From Ovis canadensis (taxonomy: Eukaryota; Chordata; Mammalia; Artiodactyla; Bovidae), in the NCBI RefSeq assembly GCF_042477335.2, contig NC_091263.1, positions 65,838,501 to 65,902,500 on the forward strand: a stretch of 64,000 nucleotides of DNA, in the 5' to 3' direction. Under the pieces are notes generated by a model. The model saw only the letters and a program-made list of their open reading frames with translations. It made no database searches and was not told where the DNA came from. A program made the position numbers and the translations under genes. Positions 36,280 to 47,392 of the stretch are shown here, piece by piece. How positions within the stretch are numbered: the first letter of the stretch is position 1; each line of letters opens with the position of its first letter.

Positions 36280-39200
36280 CCTGCCCTTGTGTCCTCCTTT
36301 ATGTCATGGCTGTTCCAAATGGTCCCCAGACCTCTAAGAATTGACTGATAAGTGCCTGGGGCCCATCTGGGTTGGGGATTGGGTCTTCTCCATCCAGGGG
36401 TGCAGCCATGGATGCCTACTCCCTGGTCCCTGCATCAGAGCTTCCCCTGGGGTAGAGGAGGGTGCTGCGGTTGCTCCTCAGTGAAGGGGTCCAGGCCCCA
36501 GGACTGACTGAGGGTTACCTGCCTTCAGGTGCGGCCGTGCGGCTGTGCGACGAGGACCGGGGTTGGCTGGAGCCTGACCTCTTCAACTGTACCTCCCCCG
36601 CCTTCCGAGAACTCAATCTGCTGGTGAGACTGCCTGCACCTTGCCCTGCACACAAGACTGGCCCCAGCAGAGCCCTGGCCCATCTCCCCTGGCCCGAGGC
36701 GGGCCCTACACATCATGCCCCAGCCCTTGACATCCTGGGCTTTTCTGTGTGGCCTTTTAATCTGGCCAAACCCTTCTTTCCATGAGGCTTTTGAGAAAGG
36801 CCGAGGAGACCACTGAGTGACCGCTTCTTCTTTATCTGGCAGCTGGATGGTCTGGAGCTGAATAAGACGGTCCTAGACACGGTGGAGGCCAAGAAGCTGG
36901 CTCAGAGGCTGCGGGAGGTGACCGGCCACACCGACCACTACTTCAGCCAGGACGTCCGAGTCACTGCCCGCCTGCTGGCCCACCTGCTGGCCTTTGAGAG
37001 CCGCCAGCAGGGCTTCGGGCTAACAGCCACACAGGATGCCCACTTCAATGAGGTGGGGCCACAGCCAGGGCTCCCAATCCCCTGGCCCCGGACCCCCGCC
37101 CCCCTGCTCAGGCCCCTCCTGACCCCCGGGAAGTGAAGCTCATGGGCTCTTTCTCCCGCCTTGTCCACTCCAGACCTACTCCCTGCCTACTGGGGCCCCC
37201 CTGAGCACCTGGCCAGACCCCTCAGGCATGCCCTCACGTGTCCTCACCTGGCTGGGCCCGCTTTCACCTCCCTCCTCCCAGAATCTGCTGTGGGCCGGCT
37301 CTGCACTGCTCGCTCCAGAGACCGGGGACTTGTGGGCCGCGCTGGGGCAGCGGGCCCCCGGGGGCTCCCCAGGCAGCGCCGGGCTGGTGCAGCGCCTGGA
37401 AGAGTACGCAGCCACGCTCGCAAGGAACATGGAACTCACGTACCTGAACCCTGTGGGGCTGGTGACACCCAACATCAGTATGTGGAGGGTGGGCTGGGGC
37501 AGGGGGCTGTGAACTCAGACCCGGAGATCCGAGGGGTGGGGGCTACGGATGGCAACATTAGTGGCTCAAGACTGTGCTTGGCAGGGACACAGGCTCTGCG
37601 CTGGTAGCCAGGAGGCCATATGGGTGGTGGGACTTGGGTCCAGAGTTGGGGGAGGCAGGAGAGGGGGATCCCTCAGCACAGGGTGGAGATCCTTGCTGGG
37701 TCTCACCCCTCTTCCTCCGGGGCAGTGCTCAGCATCGACCGCATGGAGCACCCCAGTCCCACCCGGGGGACCCGTCGCTACCCTCGTTACCACAGCAACC
37801 TTTTCCGGGGCCAGGATGCCTGGGACCCTCACACGCATGTGCTGCTGTCTTCCCAGGCCCCACGGCCGTCCCCTGCTGAAGGTGAGAGGTCACCCCTGGG
37901 CCAGGTCCCATTTCCCTGCCCCACCCCCACTCAAAGCGGAACCCCGCATGGCCCTCCTGTCACTTCTCCCCTTGCCCAGACCTTCCCCCTCACCGCAAAT
38001 GACCTCTCACAGCCCTGGATACTTGGGATTCAGCCCCAGGGGCCCGTGAGTTCTTCACTGGCACCTGCTCCCTGCACTCCCTGGTTCTGGATCCTCAGGG
38101 AAGAGATTCCCATGCTTGATGCTGGCTCCGGGTCGGAGCTGGGTCTGTGGGTGCTTGAGGGTCAGAGGTCACTGACAGCGGCTCCTCCCCCTCCTCTGGC
38201 AGTTCTGTACCCCAGCGGCAGCAGCATGGAAAATGCCACCACCTCGAGCATGGCGCCCCCACCAGCCCCTCCAGAGCCCGAGCCCGAGCCCGGGATCTCC
38301 ATTGTCATCCTCCTGGTTTACCGCACCCTTGGGGGTCTGCTTCCTGCCCAGTTCCAGGCAGAGCGCCGGGGTGCCAGGTATGAGTAGAGTTACCCCCAGG
38401 CCTCTCACCCCTGGGCTGCCCGCACGCTCTGCCCCAGCTTAGACTCCGCCCCGCACTTATGGTGGACAAACAAGCAGGTTCACCATCGTCCAGAGACGCG
38501 CCTGGCCACACCCCTGCTCTGCGAGTCTCGTCCGTACCGGGCTCCGCTGTGTCAGTGTGTTTGGGGGACTAGATAGACACAGAGCCACAGCTGGGCCAGT
38601 CACAAAGGATACAGGAGCCAGCCAGGCAAGCAGATTGGCTGATAGAGATGGGCTGACCGAAGCAGGCCAGCTGGGGGCATGCAGGGAGACAGTCTACAGC
38701 TGCTGAGGCTGCAGGCTCCAATGTGGGCAATGGGTCCAAAGCCCCTCAGCTGTAACTCTGCAGAACCAGGCCAGGGACTCCTGGTGTTGACGCTGCTCAG
38801 TGGAGGCTGAAGGGGTTCTCAGAAACAACACCCAGCCTGGGGCACCCCAAGCTCTGGGCAAGGGAAGATAGGGAACTGGGCAGTCAGAGCTTGGGAAGGC
38901 CGGCGCCATCCAAGCCCAGGTGGGGTGTCTCCTCAGGGTTCCCCAGAACCCAGTTATGAACTCCCCGGTGGTCAGCGTGGCTGTGTTCCATGGACGCAAC
39001 TTCCTACGGGGTGTCCTGGAGTCCCCAATCAGCTTGGAGTTCCGCCTGCTACAGACAGCAAATCGCAGCAAGGCCATCTGCGTGCAGTGGGACCCACCTG
39101 GCCCGTGAGGACCTCCACTCTGGAAACCCTTGGTCCCCCTGGTAGCCCCTGGGAGGCCCAGCCTGCCCCTGGGGGCCCCACCCATGCCCCTGTGCACCCA

Positions 39201-42200
39201 GACCCATGAGGAATGCAGCTCCCCAACTCTAGGCACCCGCGGCCCCGCCCAGTGCCTCTCATAAACCCCTGCCTGGCGCCGGGCTCTCCCCCGAGGCGAT
39301 GGTCGGTCTGACTGCGCTGTGGCCACAGGGCGGACCAGCACGGCTTGTGGACTGCACGGGACTGTGAGCTGGTGCACAGGAACGGGTCCCACGCACGGTG
39401 TCGCTGCAGCCGGACGGGCACCTTCGGGGTCCTCATGGATGCCTCCCCCCGTGAGGTGGGGCTGGGTTCGGGGAGCTGAAAGAGTGGGAGGCTCAAAGGG
39501 CAGGGGTGCCCGACAGCCCCTGTGACCCTCCCTGTCCCTGCAGCGGCTGGAGGGCGACCTGGAGCTGCTGGCGGTGTTCACCCACGTGGTCATGGCGGTG
39601 TCCGTGGCCGCACTGCTGCTGACCGCGGCCATCCTGCTGAGCCTGCGCAGCCTCAAGTCCAACATGCGGGGGATCCATGCCAACGTGGCTGCCGCCCTGG
39701 GGGTGGCTGAGCTCCTGTTCCTGCTGGGGATCCACAGGACCCAAAACCAGGTGCAGGGGCCGCATTGGGGGACCCGTGTCCTGCTGACCTCGTGTGGCCC
39801 AGGAAGGCGGGGGGGTGCTCAGTCACTTTGGGGCAGGGTGCTGGGGTGGGGTGCGGTGGTTGGGGGTTCAGAGGCGGGGTGAGGCGGAGAGGTCCTGATG
39901 CCCCCCCAACCCCCACCAGCTGCTGTGCACCGCGGTCGCCATCCTCCTGCACTACTTCTTCCTGGGCACCTTCGCGTGGCTGCTCGTGCAGGGCTTGCAC
40001 CTCTACCGCATGCAGGTGGAGCCCCGCAACGTGGACCGCGGCGCCATGCGCTTCTACCACGCCCTGGGCTGGGGAGTGCCTGCCGTGCTGCTGGGTGAGG
40101 ACCTTGCTCCCTGGCCCGTCCAGGCCTGTGACCCCTGACCTCCATCCATCACGTGGGCTGAGCCCTGCCCCTGATCGTGACCCCAGCCTCAGCCCCCCGT
40201 GCCACTTGTTTGGGGAGGAGCCTGCCCCGCCCCCGCCCCAGCTTCTCCCTGGGTACACGAGAGGGTTGGTCGGCAGCTCTGGAACACAGCCCCTCCATCC
40301 TGTCCCTTCTTCCCCGCAGGCCTGGCCGTTGGCCTGGATCCTGAGGGCTACGGGAACCCTGACTTCTGCTGGATCTCGATCCATGAGCCCCTCATCTGGA
40401 GCTTCGCCGGCCCTGTCATCCTTGTGCTTGTGGTGAGTACCCTCTACTCAGTCCCACCTTGTGCTCCCCTCGGTGGGATGGGGTGGGAGATGGCCCTGCA
40501 GCGGGTGTGGTGGTATCGGCCGAGGGGCGCCAGGTGGCAGTCTGCAGGCTTCCTGGGCTCGGCCTCCTCTTCTGTTCCTGCCCAGCTGGCGTGGAGATGG
40601 GAGATGTGGGGTCACAGACTCGGCTGCTCTCCCTACCTGTCTGTCTCTCCATCTCTATTTTTCCATCCCTCTCTGCTTTCTTTTGATGGACTTTCTTTTG
40701 TTGGACTTGGCCAACAAGGGTCTGTCTAGTCAAGGCTATGGGTTTTCCAGTAGTCATGTATGGATGTGAGAGTTGGACTATAAAGAAAGCTGAGAGTAGA
40801 AGAATGGATGCTTTTGAACTGTGGTGTTAAAAGACTCTTGAGATTCCCTTGGACTGCAAGGAGATCCAACCAGTCCATCCTAAAGGAAATCAGTCCTGAA
40901 TATGCATTGGAAGGACTGATGCTGAAGCTGAAACTCCAATACTTTGGCCACCTGATGTGAAGAGCTGACTCATTTGAAAAGACCCTGATGCTGGGAAAGA
41001 CTGAAGGCTGGAGGAGAAGGGGATGATAGAGGATGAGATGGCTGGATGGCATCACCGACTCAATGGACATGGGTTTGAGTAAACTCCGGGAGTTGGTGTT
41101 GGACAGGGGGGCCTGGCATGCTGCAGTCCATGGGTTGCAAAGAGTTGGACACGACTGAGCGACTGAACTGAACTGCTTCCCTATCTCTGACTTTGTCTAT
41201 GATTCTAAGCTCCTCTGTTTCTCCTTGGTTTTGATCTGTGTATTATGTGTGTGTGTCTGTGTATATCTGTGTATATTTCTCACGGGTTCCGCCTCTCTGT
41301 GAGTCTCAGTGCCTTCTGTACCTGTCTGTCTGTCTGTCTCTCACTCTCTCTATCTCTCTCTGCCCTGCCCCTGATCCATATGTCTGGCTGTGGGTCCAGA
41401 TGAATGGGACCATGTTTCTCCTCGCGGCCCGCATGTCCTGCTCCACTGGGCAGAGGGAGGCCAAGAAGACCTCTGTGCTGTGAGTTAGCTGGTTGGGGAA
41501 GTGGGGGATTCTCAGAATGGCAGCCCTCTCCTGGGTGGGGTTGGGGGGCTTCCTGGAGCACCCCTGGTTCAGGTTGGGCTCCAGATTCTGGGTAGGGGGA
41601 TGAAGTCACCCTTCATCCCCTAGCCAGCGGTCCCTCTCTGGTACCCTTGCCTTACTCTGGCCCCACACGTCTGTCTCCACCCTGCTGTCTCTCCAGTTTC
41701 CCAAGGCCTGGATGGCTCACTTTGCCCTTTGCCTTGCGTGTTTCCATGTGCTTTCCATGCTTTCTCTCATGCCCCGCCTCCCAATTCCAGTCGGCTTTCC
41801 CCATGTCCCCTCGTGGCTCCCTGAGTACTCTCCTGGTTCCGTCTGTGGCCTCCAGACTCCCCTAGTGCCCTCCTGAGACCCCCACGTCTCTGTGTGAGTT
41901 CCTTTCCCTCCACGTCCCTGTGTCCTCCCACGTCCCCCATGTGAGCCCCGTGTGACCCTCGCGTGTCCTGTCCTTTCACGTTCCCGCGGCAGGACCCTTC
42001 GCAGCTCTTTTCTGCTCCTTCTACTGATCAGTGCCTCCTGGCTCTTTGGCCTCCTGGCGGTCAACCACAGCATCCTGGCCTTTCACTACCTCCACGCTGG
42101 ACTCTGTGGGCTCCAGGTAACCCTGGCACCCCTTCCCTGACTCTGGGCCAGATGGGGCTTCAGTAGGGTGGGGCCTGGGGCCTGAACCCCAGGCCTGGAG

Positions 42201-45200
42201 CTGATGCCCACCCGATGATTGACAGCGGACTGCTGCTGAGCCTGGACTGACCTTCAGCAGTGCTGAGGCTCCTGGCCGCTTGCTGGTGCACAATGACCTC
42301 CACGACTTCTCACTACTTCTGTTGCCTTTCCCTCACTCCCTTACGGGTGCCCCTGGGGGCTCCGCACTGCCTCGCTCTCATCTGCAATGACTGATCCCAC
42401 TAGCTGACCCTCAGTGACTTCCACTGGCCCTAGCTGACCCCCTCACAGCCCTGCTCTGACCTCTCATGGCCCTCACTGTCCCCTCTCTTATCCTCACTGA
42501 CCCACAGGGCCTGGTGGTATTGCTGCTCTTCTGTGTCCTGAACGCAGATGCCCGGGCTGCCTGGACACCAGCCTGTCTGGGCAGGAAGGCAGCACCAGAG
42601 GAGGCCAGGCCGGCGCCTGGGACGGTGAGGGGCCCTCCGGGCAGAGGAGTCGGGGTAGGGGACCCAGGAGGCCAGTGTTGGAGGCTTCCCCAGGGCTGGC
42701 TCACGCGCCTGTCCCCTCCACTGCCCCAGGGACCTGGCGCCTACAACAACACGGCCCTCTTCGAGGAGAGCGGCCTCATCCGCATCACGCTCGGTGCCTC
42801 CACCGTCTCCTCGGTGAGCAGCGCCCGGTCCGGCCGGACCCAGGACCAAGACAGCCAGCGGGGCCGCAGCTACCTCAGGTGAGGGCAGGGCCGCCTCGTG
42901 AGGGGGCACACAGCCCGGGGCTGGCATTACCGGGTCCTCGTGCTGGCTGCACCCGTCTTGGCATCTGGGCCTCTGCTCTGCTGCCTCTGCCCAGTGCCTT
43001 CTGACACACACCCCGGGGCACCTTCAGAGCCATACTGTGTGCAGCGGGCTGGGTGTTCACAGGTACCCTGCCTCCAAAGCACCCCGTCACATCCCTCTTT
43101 GATGGGGGCCCCTGCGTTTCCAGGGACAACGTCCTGGTTCGACACGGCTCGGCTGCTGACCACACCGACCATGGCCTCCAGGCTCACGCTGGCCCCACTG
43201 ACCTGGACGTGGCCATGTTCCATCGAGATGCTGGTGGAGGTGGGGGCCCGGGGCCAGGGAGGAGGGACTCAGAGGGTCTCTCCCCCGCTCCCCTTTCTTC
43301 TGCCTCCAGGTGGGAGCGGCAGCTGACAGGGCTGGGGCAAGCTCCCCCAGGGTTGCAGCTCCAGGAAGCACCTACCCAGCCAGCCCCGGTTCTCCTGGCC
43401 ATGACCCAGCCCTCCTGTTCCTGCCCCCTACTCCAAGCTTGCCCCGAGTTCCCAGAGCCTCCCTCCAGACCCTCACCTCCCCGGGCCACTGCTGTGTGTT
43501 CCTCCTGACCTTCCCTATTCCAGGCGCAGACTCCGACTCTGACAGCGACCCGTCCTTGGAGGAGGAGAGAAGTCTGTCCATCCCATCCTCAGAAAGTGAG
43601 GACAATGGCCGGACGCGGGGCCGTTTCCAGCGTCCACTCCACCGGGCAGCCCAGAGCGAGAGGCTCCTTACCCACCCCAAAGGTAATAGGACCCCTCTGA
43701 CCCCATGCGTGACCAAGACATACCCCATATTCCACTTGGGTGTGAACCCAGGAGCCCTGCTAGCCCCTGAAGATTCCTGGGACTGACTTTGGGGTCATCG
43801 TGGGGTGCCCCCGCACCTCTCCCCATCCAGCCTCCCAGCAGAGCTCTGCTGGCTAGAGACCCAGAAGGGGCCCAAGCAACAGACGAGCAAGGTCAGGGAC
43901 GTTACAGGGTGACATGTCATCCCTCCTCTTCCCTGAGGGTTGGGGTTCAGCCTGGTCTTCCTGACCCCTCAGTCATCAGGTTCCCCCACCACCAGTCTCT
44001 GTGTGCCTCCAGTCAAGAGTAGGGGGAGCTCATCAGTGCCTCAGTCCCTGGATGGGTCCATGGATCTCCGAGAGACATCCTCCCATTCCTACTGCTGCTG
44101 TATCAGAAAACCCAGATCTCAGGTGTCATTAGGGTTAGGGGGCCACTGAGTCCAGATCGCGGAGTTGCTGCAGTGACTTTTGTAATCTACCCCGGCTCAG
44201 CAGACATGGACGGCAATGACCTCCTGTCCTACTGGCCAGCCCTGGGGGAGTGTGAGGCTGCTCCCTGCGCTCTGCAGACCTGGGGCTCTGAAAGGCGCCT
44301 GGGGCTGGACACCAGCAAGGATGCAGCCAACAACAACCAGCCCGACCTGGCCCTGACCAGTGGGGATGAAACCTCCTTGGGTGGGGCCCAGCGCCAGAGG
44401 AAAGGTATGGAGCCCTCAGGGTTTCCCTGGGGATCCAGTGGTTAAGGCTTCTCCTTCCAATGCAGGGAGTGTGTAGGTTGGATCCCTGGTTGGGGAAGCT
44501 AAGACCCTATATGCCCGGCTGAAAAACTGAAAGAGAACAAAAGACTGACTGTAGCCTGTGCTCCAGGGGCCCTGGGAAGTGGCCAAGCCCTGAGCCAGAG
44601 GATTTCATCCTCTTAATCCAAACAGCCTCACAGGGACCCTGAGGGCTGGTCTCCCTCGCGTGGGGGGTTCTGCTCCGCTATTCTGCCTCACGGTTCCACA
44701 GGACAGCCCCATTCTGGCCTGAGACTTGCTTGCCCCACAGAGACCCCAGGGGCCACTCTTGCCTTAACTCAAGGGATTCCTCCCTGTCCCCCTGGAAGGT
44801 TTCTTCCCCCCAGTTGTGCTTTCCAGGGGTCCCAAGGGGTTGTCCCTGACCCAGCTCAAGGGGGTCTTTGCCTCTACTCCTGGGGGACTGCTCCTGCCCC
44901 AACCCTGAGGATCCCTGTCCCTTTGACCCTGACCTGGGGGCTGCTCCTCCTCTGATCTTGGGGGGTGGTTTGCCCCTACCCCCACAGCAAGGGGACCACC
45001 CCTCTCCTGAGACCGCGGGTTACTGCCACCTTACTCTAACCCCTGTCCTGCAACCTCTCTGTGATTCCCAGGAGCGGCCTCTGTACCCTCTCCCCAAATG
45101 GTTTCTGCCCCCAAGTCCGTTTCGCAGGGATCCCAGACGCTGCTGTGTCCCTAGCCCCAGGGGAGTTCGTGGCCCCGGACACACACTGTCCCCCGCGTGT

Positions 45201-47392
45201 TCCTCCCGCAGGCATACTGAAGAACCGGTTGCAGTACCCACTGGTGCCACAGACCCGGGGCGCCCCTGAATTGTCCTGGTGCCGGGCAGCCACCTTGGGC
45301 CACCGCGTCGTGCCGGCTGCCTCCTACGGTCGCATCTGTGCTGGGGGCACCGGCAGCCTGTCACAGCCCGCCAGCCGCTACTCTTCCCGAGAACAGCTGG
45401 ATTTGCTCCTGCGGCGGCAGCTGAGCCGCGAGCGGCTGGAGGAGGCCCCTGCCCCCGTCCTGCGTCCCCTGAGCCGGCCTGGTTCCCAGGAACGCCTGGA
45501 CGCTGTGCCAGGCCGCCCGGAGCCCAGGGATCGGGGAAGCACCCTACCACGGCGGCAGCCACCCAGGGACCACCCTGGTGCCACAGTGGGCCGCTTCGGG
45601 TCACGGGATGCGCTGGACCGAGGGGCACCCTGCGAGTGGCTGAGCACATTGCCCCCGCCCCGTGGTGCCCGGGACCTTGACCCACAGCCCCCGCCTCTGC
45701 CCCTGTCTCCCCAGCGGCAACTCTCAAGGGACCCCCTCTTGCCATCCCGGCCCCTGGACTCTCTGTCCAAGCGATCGAACTCAGGGGAGCGGCTGGACCA
45801 CACACCTAGCCGGCACCCCTCACGAGAAGGCCTTGGGCCACCCCCGCAGCTGCTCAGAGTCCGGGAAGCGCCCACCAGCGGCCCTAGCCACGGGCCCTCC
45901 ACAGAGCAGCTGGACATCCTCTCCTCCATCCTTGCCTCCTTCACCTCCTCGGCTCTCTCCTCCTCCGTGCAGTCCTCAGGCACGCCCTCGGGCCCTCACA
46001 CCACCGCCACCCCTTCTGCCACTGCCTCTGCGCTCGGACCCTCCACGCCACGCTCCACCACCTCCCACAGCATCTCGGAGCTGTCGCCCGACTCAGAGTA
46101 AGTGGCGTCCAGCCACCTGCTCACACCCCCGTCAGTTTAGGGCAAGCTCCCATGCACCCTGCCATATATTCTGCCACTAGATGGGGTCAGGTTTGGCAGA
46201 GAGCGTGGGCTGCCCCGGGCTTGGCACAGCCAGGGAGCCACAGGCTGAGGGCAGAATTCTGGCAGTGAGCGGGGTGATAAGCAGGTGGCTGCGTGACCTG
46301 GGCCTCCACCTCCTAGATGCAGGAGGCGAGTCAGGTGCCTTCCAAAGGGCTTGAGCTCCTGGAGAGGGGAGGGCAAGAGGTAGCCTGGAATGTGGAAGGG
46401 GAAGGGAGGAGTCTCTGCTTGGGAACTTTGCTTAGGGTGGAGTGTGGATAAGGAGAAGTTAGACATAGGGTCAGGCTGTGGAACTTCAGTTTGAGAGTGA
46501 ATCATTCATTCTCTTGCTCACTCAGTCGATACACAGCTCCTCCTGCCTGGAGGCACTGTGGGGTGGGCCACACAGGAATTGAGCTGGGACCTGGTGCATC
46601 TCGGGCGATTGTGGGGTAGAGGATGAGACTGGGTACAGCAGTCAGAGAGGGAGTGGGGAGTAGCCAGAAAGGACCAGGACTTGGAAGCCAAAAGTGGAGC
46701 TGAGTTTTAAGGGGGAGGAACAACTAGGCCAGGTTCTATGGAGGTTCCTAGGGTGACAAAAGGCTTTGGAGGGAAGGAGACCCTGGGACTGGGGAAGGAG
46801 ACCATCAGAACCTGAGCAGAGATGAGGGGGAAGACAGGAAGGTGAGGGTGCAGGAGGAGATCTGAGGTGCCCAAGGCTCTGGAAAGATGCAGGGGTGGGG
46901 ATGAGGGAGCTGGGAGCACCCTGGGCCCTCCTGCAGCCTAGCCTTGGGGTCTGACTGTTGTGGAGGGCTGGGAGGACTGAGCAGGGGTTCAGGCTCTGGA
47001 CTCACACTTGACCTCTCTGAGCCTGTTTCATCATCTGCAAAATAGGCCTGCGGTAGCAAACTTGTTGAGGTGCAGAGATTTGGGAGGTTTTTTTTTTTGG
47101 TCAGGTGTTTAACAGAACCTGTACATAGTAGGTGCTCATTCAGTGCTTAAGAGAAAAGACATAGATGGCTAGTCAAAGGGCCTGGCTGGTGAGACTGGGT
47201 TCCAGAATGGGTGAAGGGCTCTAAGAACCGCAGACTGGACATAAGGAGGCTGGGGACTGAGAGGTAAAGGTGATGGGGGAGGCGGCCCGGGTCAGGTATG
47301 GTGGGGTGTCCAGGGGGACCTGACTCTCAGCAACCACCTTCAGTCTCCACATTCAACTCTGCAGAGTTCCCAGAAGTGAGGGTCACTCCTGA
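21949..47392 (+). CDS. CELSR3: Cadherin EGF LAG seven-pass G-type receptor 3 (flamingo homologue), 35 coding exons
   Basis: Exons: 21949-25690, 27541-28191, 28768-28993, 29223-29338, 29660-29748, 29856-30013, 30561-30724, 30983-31108, 31200-31369, 32008-32193, 32732-32848, 33337-33508, 33655-33796, 33895-34015, 34309-34492, 34782-34883, 36529-36623, 36843-37052, 37282-37477, 37726-37881, 38203-38377, 38937-39104, 39329-39455, 39544-39750, 39920-40094, 40320-40432, 41400-41479, 41993-42116, 42508-42624, 42730-42878, 43124-43233, 43524-43682, 44204-44404, 45212-46097, 47365-47392. Sum 9942 nt, 3313 aa (human 3312), every junction in phase and GT-AG. It is a plasma-membrane adhesion GPCR for planar cell polarity, axon tract formation and neuronal wiring. 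Order: signal peptide, 9 cadherin repeats, EGF-like and laminin-G modules, laminin-EGF, hormone-receptor motif, GAIN/GPS, 7 membrane helices, long tail. The start is the first in-frame ATG and precedes the signal peptide. Confidence 0.97.
25953..26292 (-). mobile_element. CHR-type SINE in CELSR3 intron 1
   Basis: Inverted copy with TTGTGGCACACGCACTTAG-type units and a CCACTGAGCCACTAGGGAAG head. A 15-bp duplication with one mismatch flanks it (AAGAACTGTCTGCTT at 25938-25952; AAGAACCGTCTGCTT at 26293-26307). Confidence 0.9.
26308..27540 (+). other. CELSR3: CELSR3 intron 1, remainder
   Basis: About 1.2 kb after the SINE with no recognisable exon or element. It ends in a CCCCCGGCAG acceptor. Confidence 0.6.
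27541..34492 (+). CDS. CELSR3: CELSR3 exons 2-15: EGF-like, laminin-G and laminin-EGF region
   Basis: Exon 2 holds the membrane-distal linker after the cadherins (N-V-S and N-D-T glycosylation sites) and the first EGF-like modules. Exon 3 carries another EGF-like module. Laminin-G domain 1 spans exons 3-7, an EGF-like module fills exon 8 ([10 protein letters not shown]), laminin-G 2 covers exons 9-12, two more EGF-like modules lie in exons 12-13, and a laminin-type EGF in exons 14-15. Exon 3 uses the donor GTAGGT. Residue ranges: exon 2 about 1248-1464, exon 15 ends near 2121. Confidence 0.93.
28372..28560 (+). mobile_element. Bov-tA SINE in CELSR3 intron 2
   Basis: tRNA-Glu head (CCCTGGTGGCTCAGATGATA, CTGCCTGCAGTGCAGGAGAC) followed by the BOV-A body (AGTATTCTTGCCTGGGAAAT, CAGTCCATGGGGTCGCAGAG). 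Confidence 0.92.
31453..31665 (+). mobile_element. Bov-tA SINE in CELSR3 intron 9
   Basis: TTGGTGGCTCAGTTGATAAA and CTGCCTGCAATGCAGGAAAA head, CACTCTAGTATTCTTGCCTG body, CCATGGGGTCGCAAACAGTA end. A short CA-rich run follows. Confidence 0.92.
33116..33220 (+). mobile_element. Bov-tA/BOV-A fragment in CELSR3 intron 11
   Basis: ACCCACTCCAGCATTCTTGC through CACAAAGAGTCAGACACAAC. The tRNA head is missing. Confidence 0.88.
34782..39455 (+). CDS. CELSR3: CELSR3 exons 16-23: hormone-receptor motif, GAIN domain and GPS
   Basis: Exons 16-17 (about residues 2122-2187) carry the Cys/Trp-rich hormone-receptor motif. Exons 18-23 encode the GAIN domain, ending in the GPS at about residues 2505-2531. The GPS Cys framework is present (W-T-A-R-D-C, then C-R-C), but the autoproteolysis site reads S-R-T-G-T where cleaved receptors have S-H-L-T/S. 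The protein is therefore probably not self-cleaved. A variable Pro/Ser/Thr-rich segment with an E-P repeat lies in exons 20-21. Confidence 0.92.
35180..35455 (+). repeat. Degenerate 30-31-bp minisatellite in CELSR3 intron 16
   Basis: About nine diverged copies of a unit like CTGCCTGAGGTCCCTGCAGA plus a CCCCTCCCCA spacer. Because the unit is about 30 bp, it sustains a long but probably meaningless open frame on the + strand. Confidence 0.75.
35724..35790 (+). repeat. (TG)n(AG)n compound microsatellite
   Basis: TG dinucleotides from about 35724, then GAGACAGAGAGAGAGAGAGA to about 35788, in CELSR3 intron 16. Confidence 0.92.
35910..36236 (+). mobile_element. Bov-tA3-like SINE flanked by (CA)n tracts
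   Basis: Two tRNA-Glu heads in tandem (CCTGGTAGCTCAGCTGGTAA near 35915; CCCTGGTGGTTCAGTCGATA near 36032), then one BOV-A body ending in GCAAAGAGTCAGACACGATT. A (CA)n tract lies just upstream (about 35885-35906) and another downstream. Confidence 0.92.
36239..36276 (+). repeat. (CA)n microsatellite
   Basis: About 18 CA dinucleotides directly at the 3' end of the Bov-tA3-like SINE. Likely length-polymorphic. Confidence 0.93.
39544..42624 (+). CDS. CELSR3: CELSR3 exons 24-29: seven-transmembrane domain
   Basis: Hydrophobic helices occupy about residues 2540-2795. TM1 and TM2 lie in exon 24, TM3 in exon 25, TM4 in exons 25-26, TM5 in exons 26-27, TM6 in exon 28 and TM7 in exons 28-29. This is the secretin/adhesion class B fold. 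Intron 26 (40433-41399) holds a BovB fragment. Confidence 0.93.
40708..41176 (+). mobile_element. BovB LINE 3' end in CELSR3 intron 26
   Basis: Matches the last ~470 bp of BovB in sense orientation: GTCTGTCTAGTCAAGGCTAT, CTTGGACTGCAAGGAGATCC, TTTGGCCACCTGATG, then the GAACTGAACTG tail. It has no intact ORF. Confidence 0.95.
41177..41399 (+). repeat. GT/CT-rich low-complexity tract before CELSR3 exon 27
   Basis: TGTGTGTGTCTGTGTATATC-type and CTGTCTGTCTGTCTCTCACT-type runs at about 41239-41360, directly upstream of the exon 27 acceptor. Confidence 0.7.
42730..47392 (+). CDS. CELSR3: CELSR3 exons 30-35: cytoplasmic tail
   Basis: About 510 residues of Ser/Arg/Pro-rich intracellular tail with no catalytic domain. 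Acidic Asp-Ser repeats lie in exon 32. Exon 34 (886 nt) carries repeated R-Q-L-S-R-(E/D) units. Exon 35 adds only 28 nt and ends in S-E-G-H-S, TGA 47390-47392. The exon 31 donor is the weak GTGGAG at 43234. It is required to keep the frame and agrees with the human protein. Confidence 0.93.
44417..44550 (+). mobile_element. tRNA-Glu-type SINE in CELSR3 intron 33
   Basis: GGTTTCCCTGGGGATCCAGT head, TGGATCCCTGGTTGGGGAAG box-B-like region, ending near GAAAAACTGAAAGAGAACAA. Confidence 0.82.
46985..47150 (+). mobile_element. MIR SINE fragment in CELSR3 intron 34
   Basis: TGACCTCTCTGAGCCTGTTT, CATCATCTGCAAAATAGG and ACATAGTAGGTGCTCATTCA match the MIR 3' half. The (T)10 run at about 47088-47097 looks like later slippage. 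Confidence 0.75.

Noticed and set aside
45020-45805. 261-codon minus-strand frame opposite CELSR3 exon 34
   Set aside because: Shadow of the Arg/Ser/Pro-rich cytoplasmic tail. No homology or gene signals.
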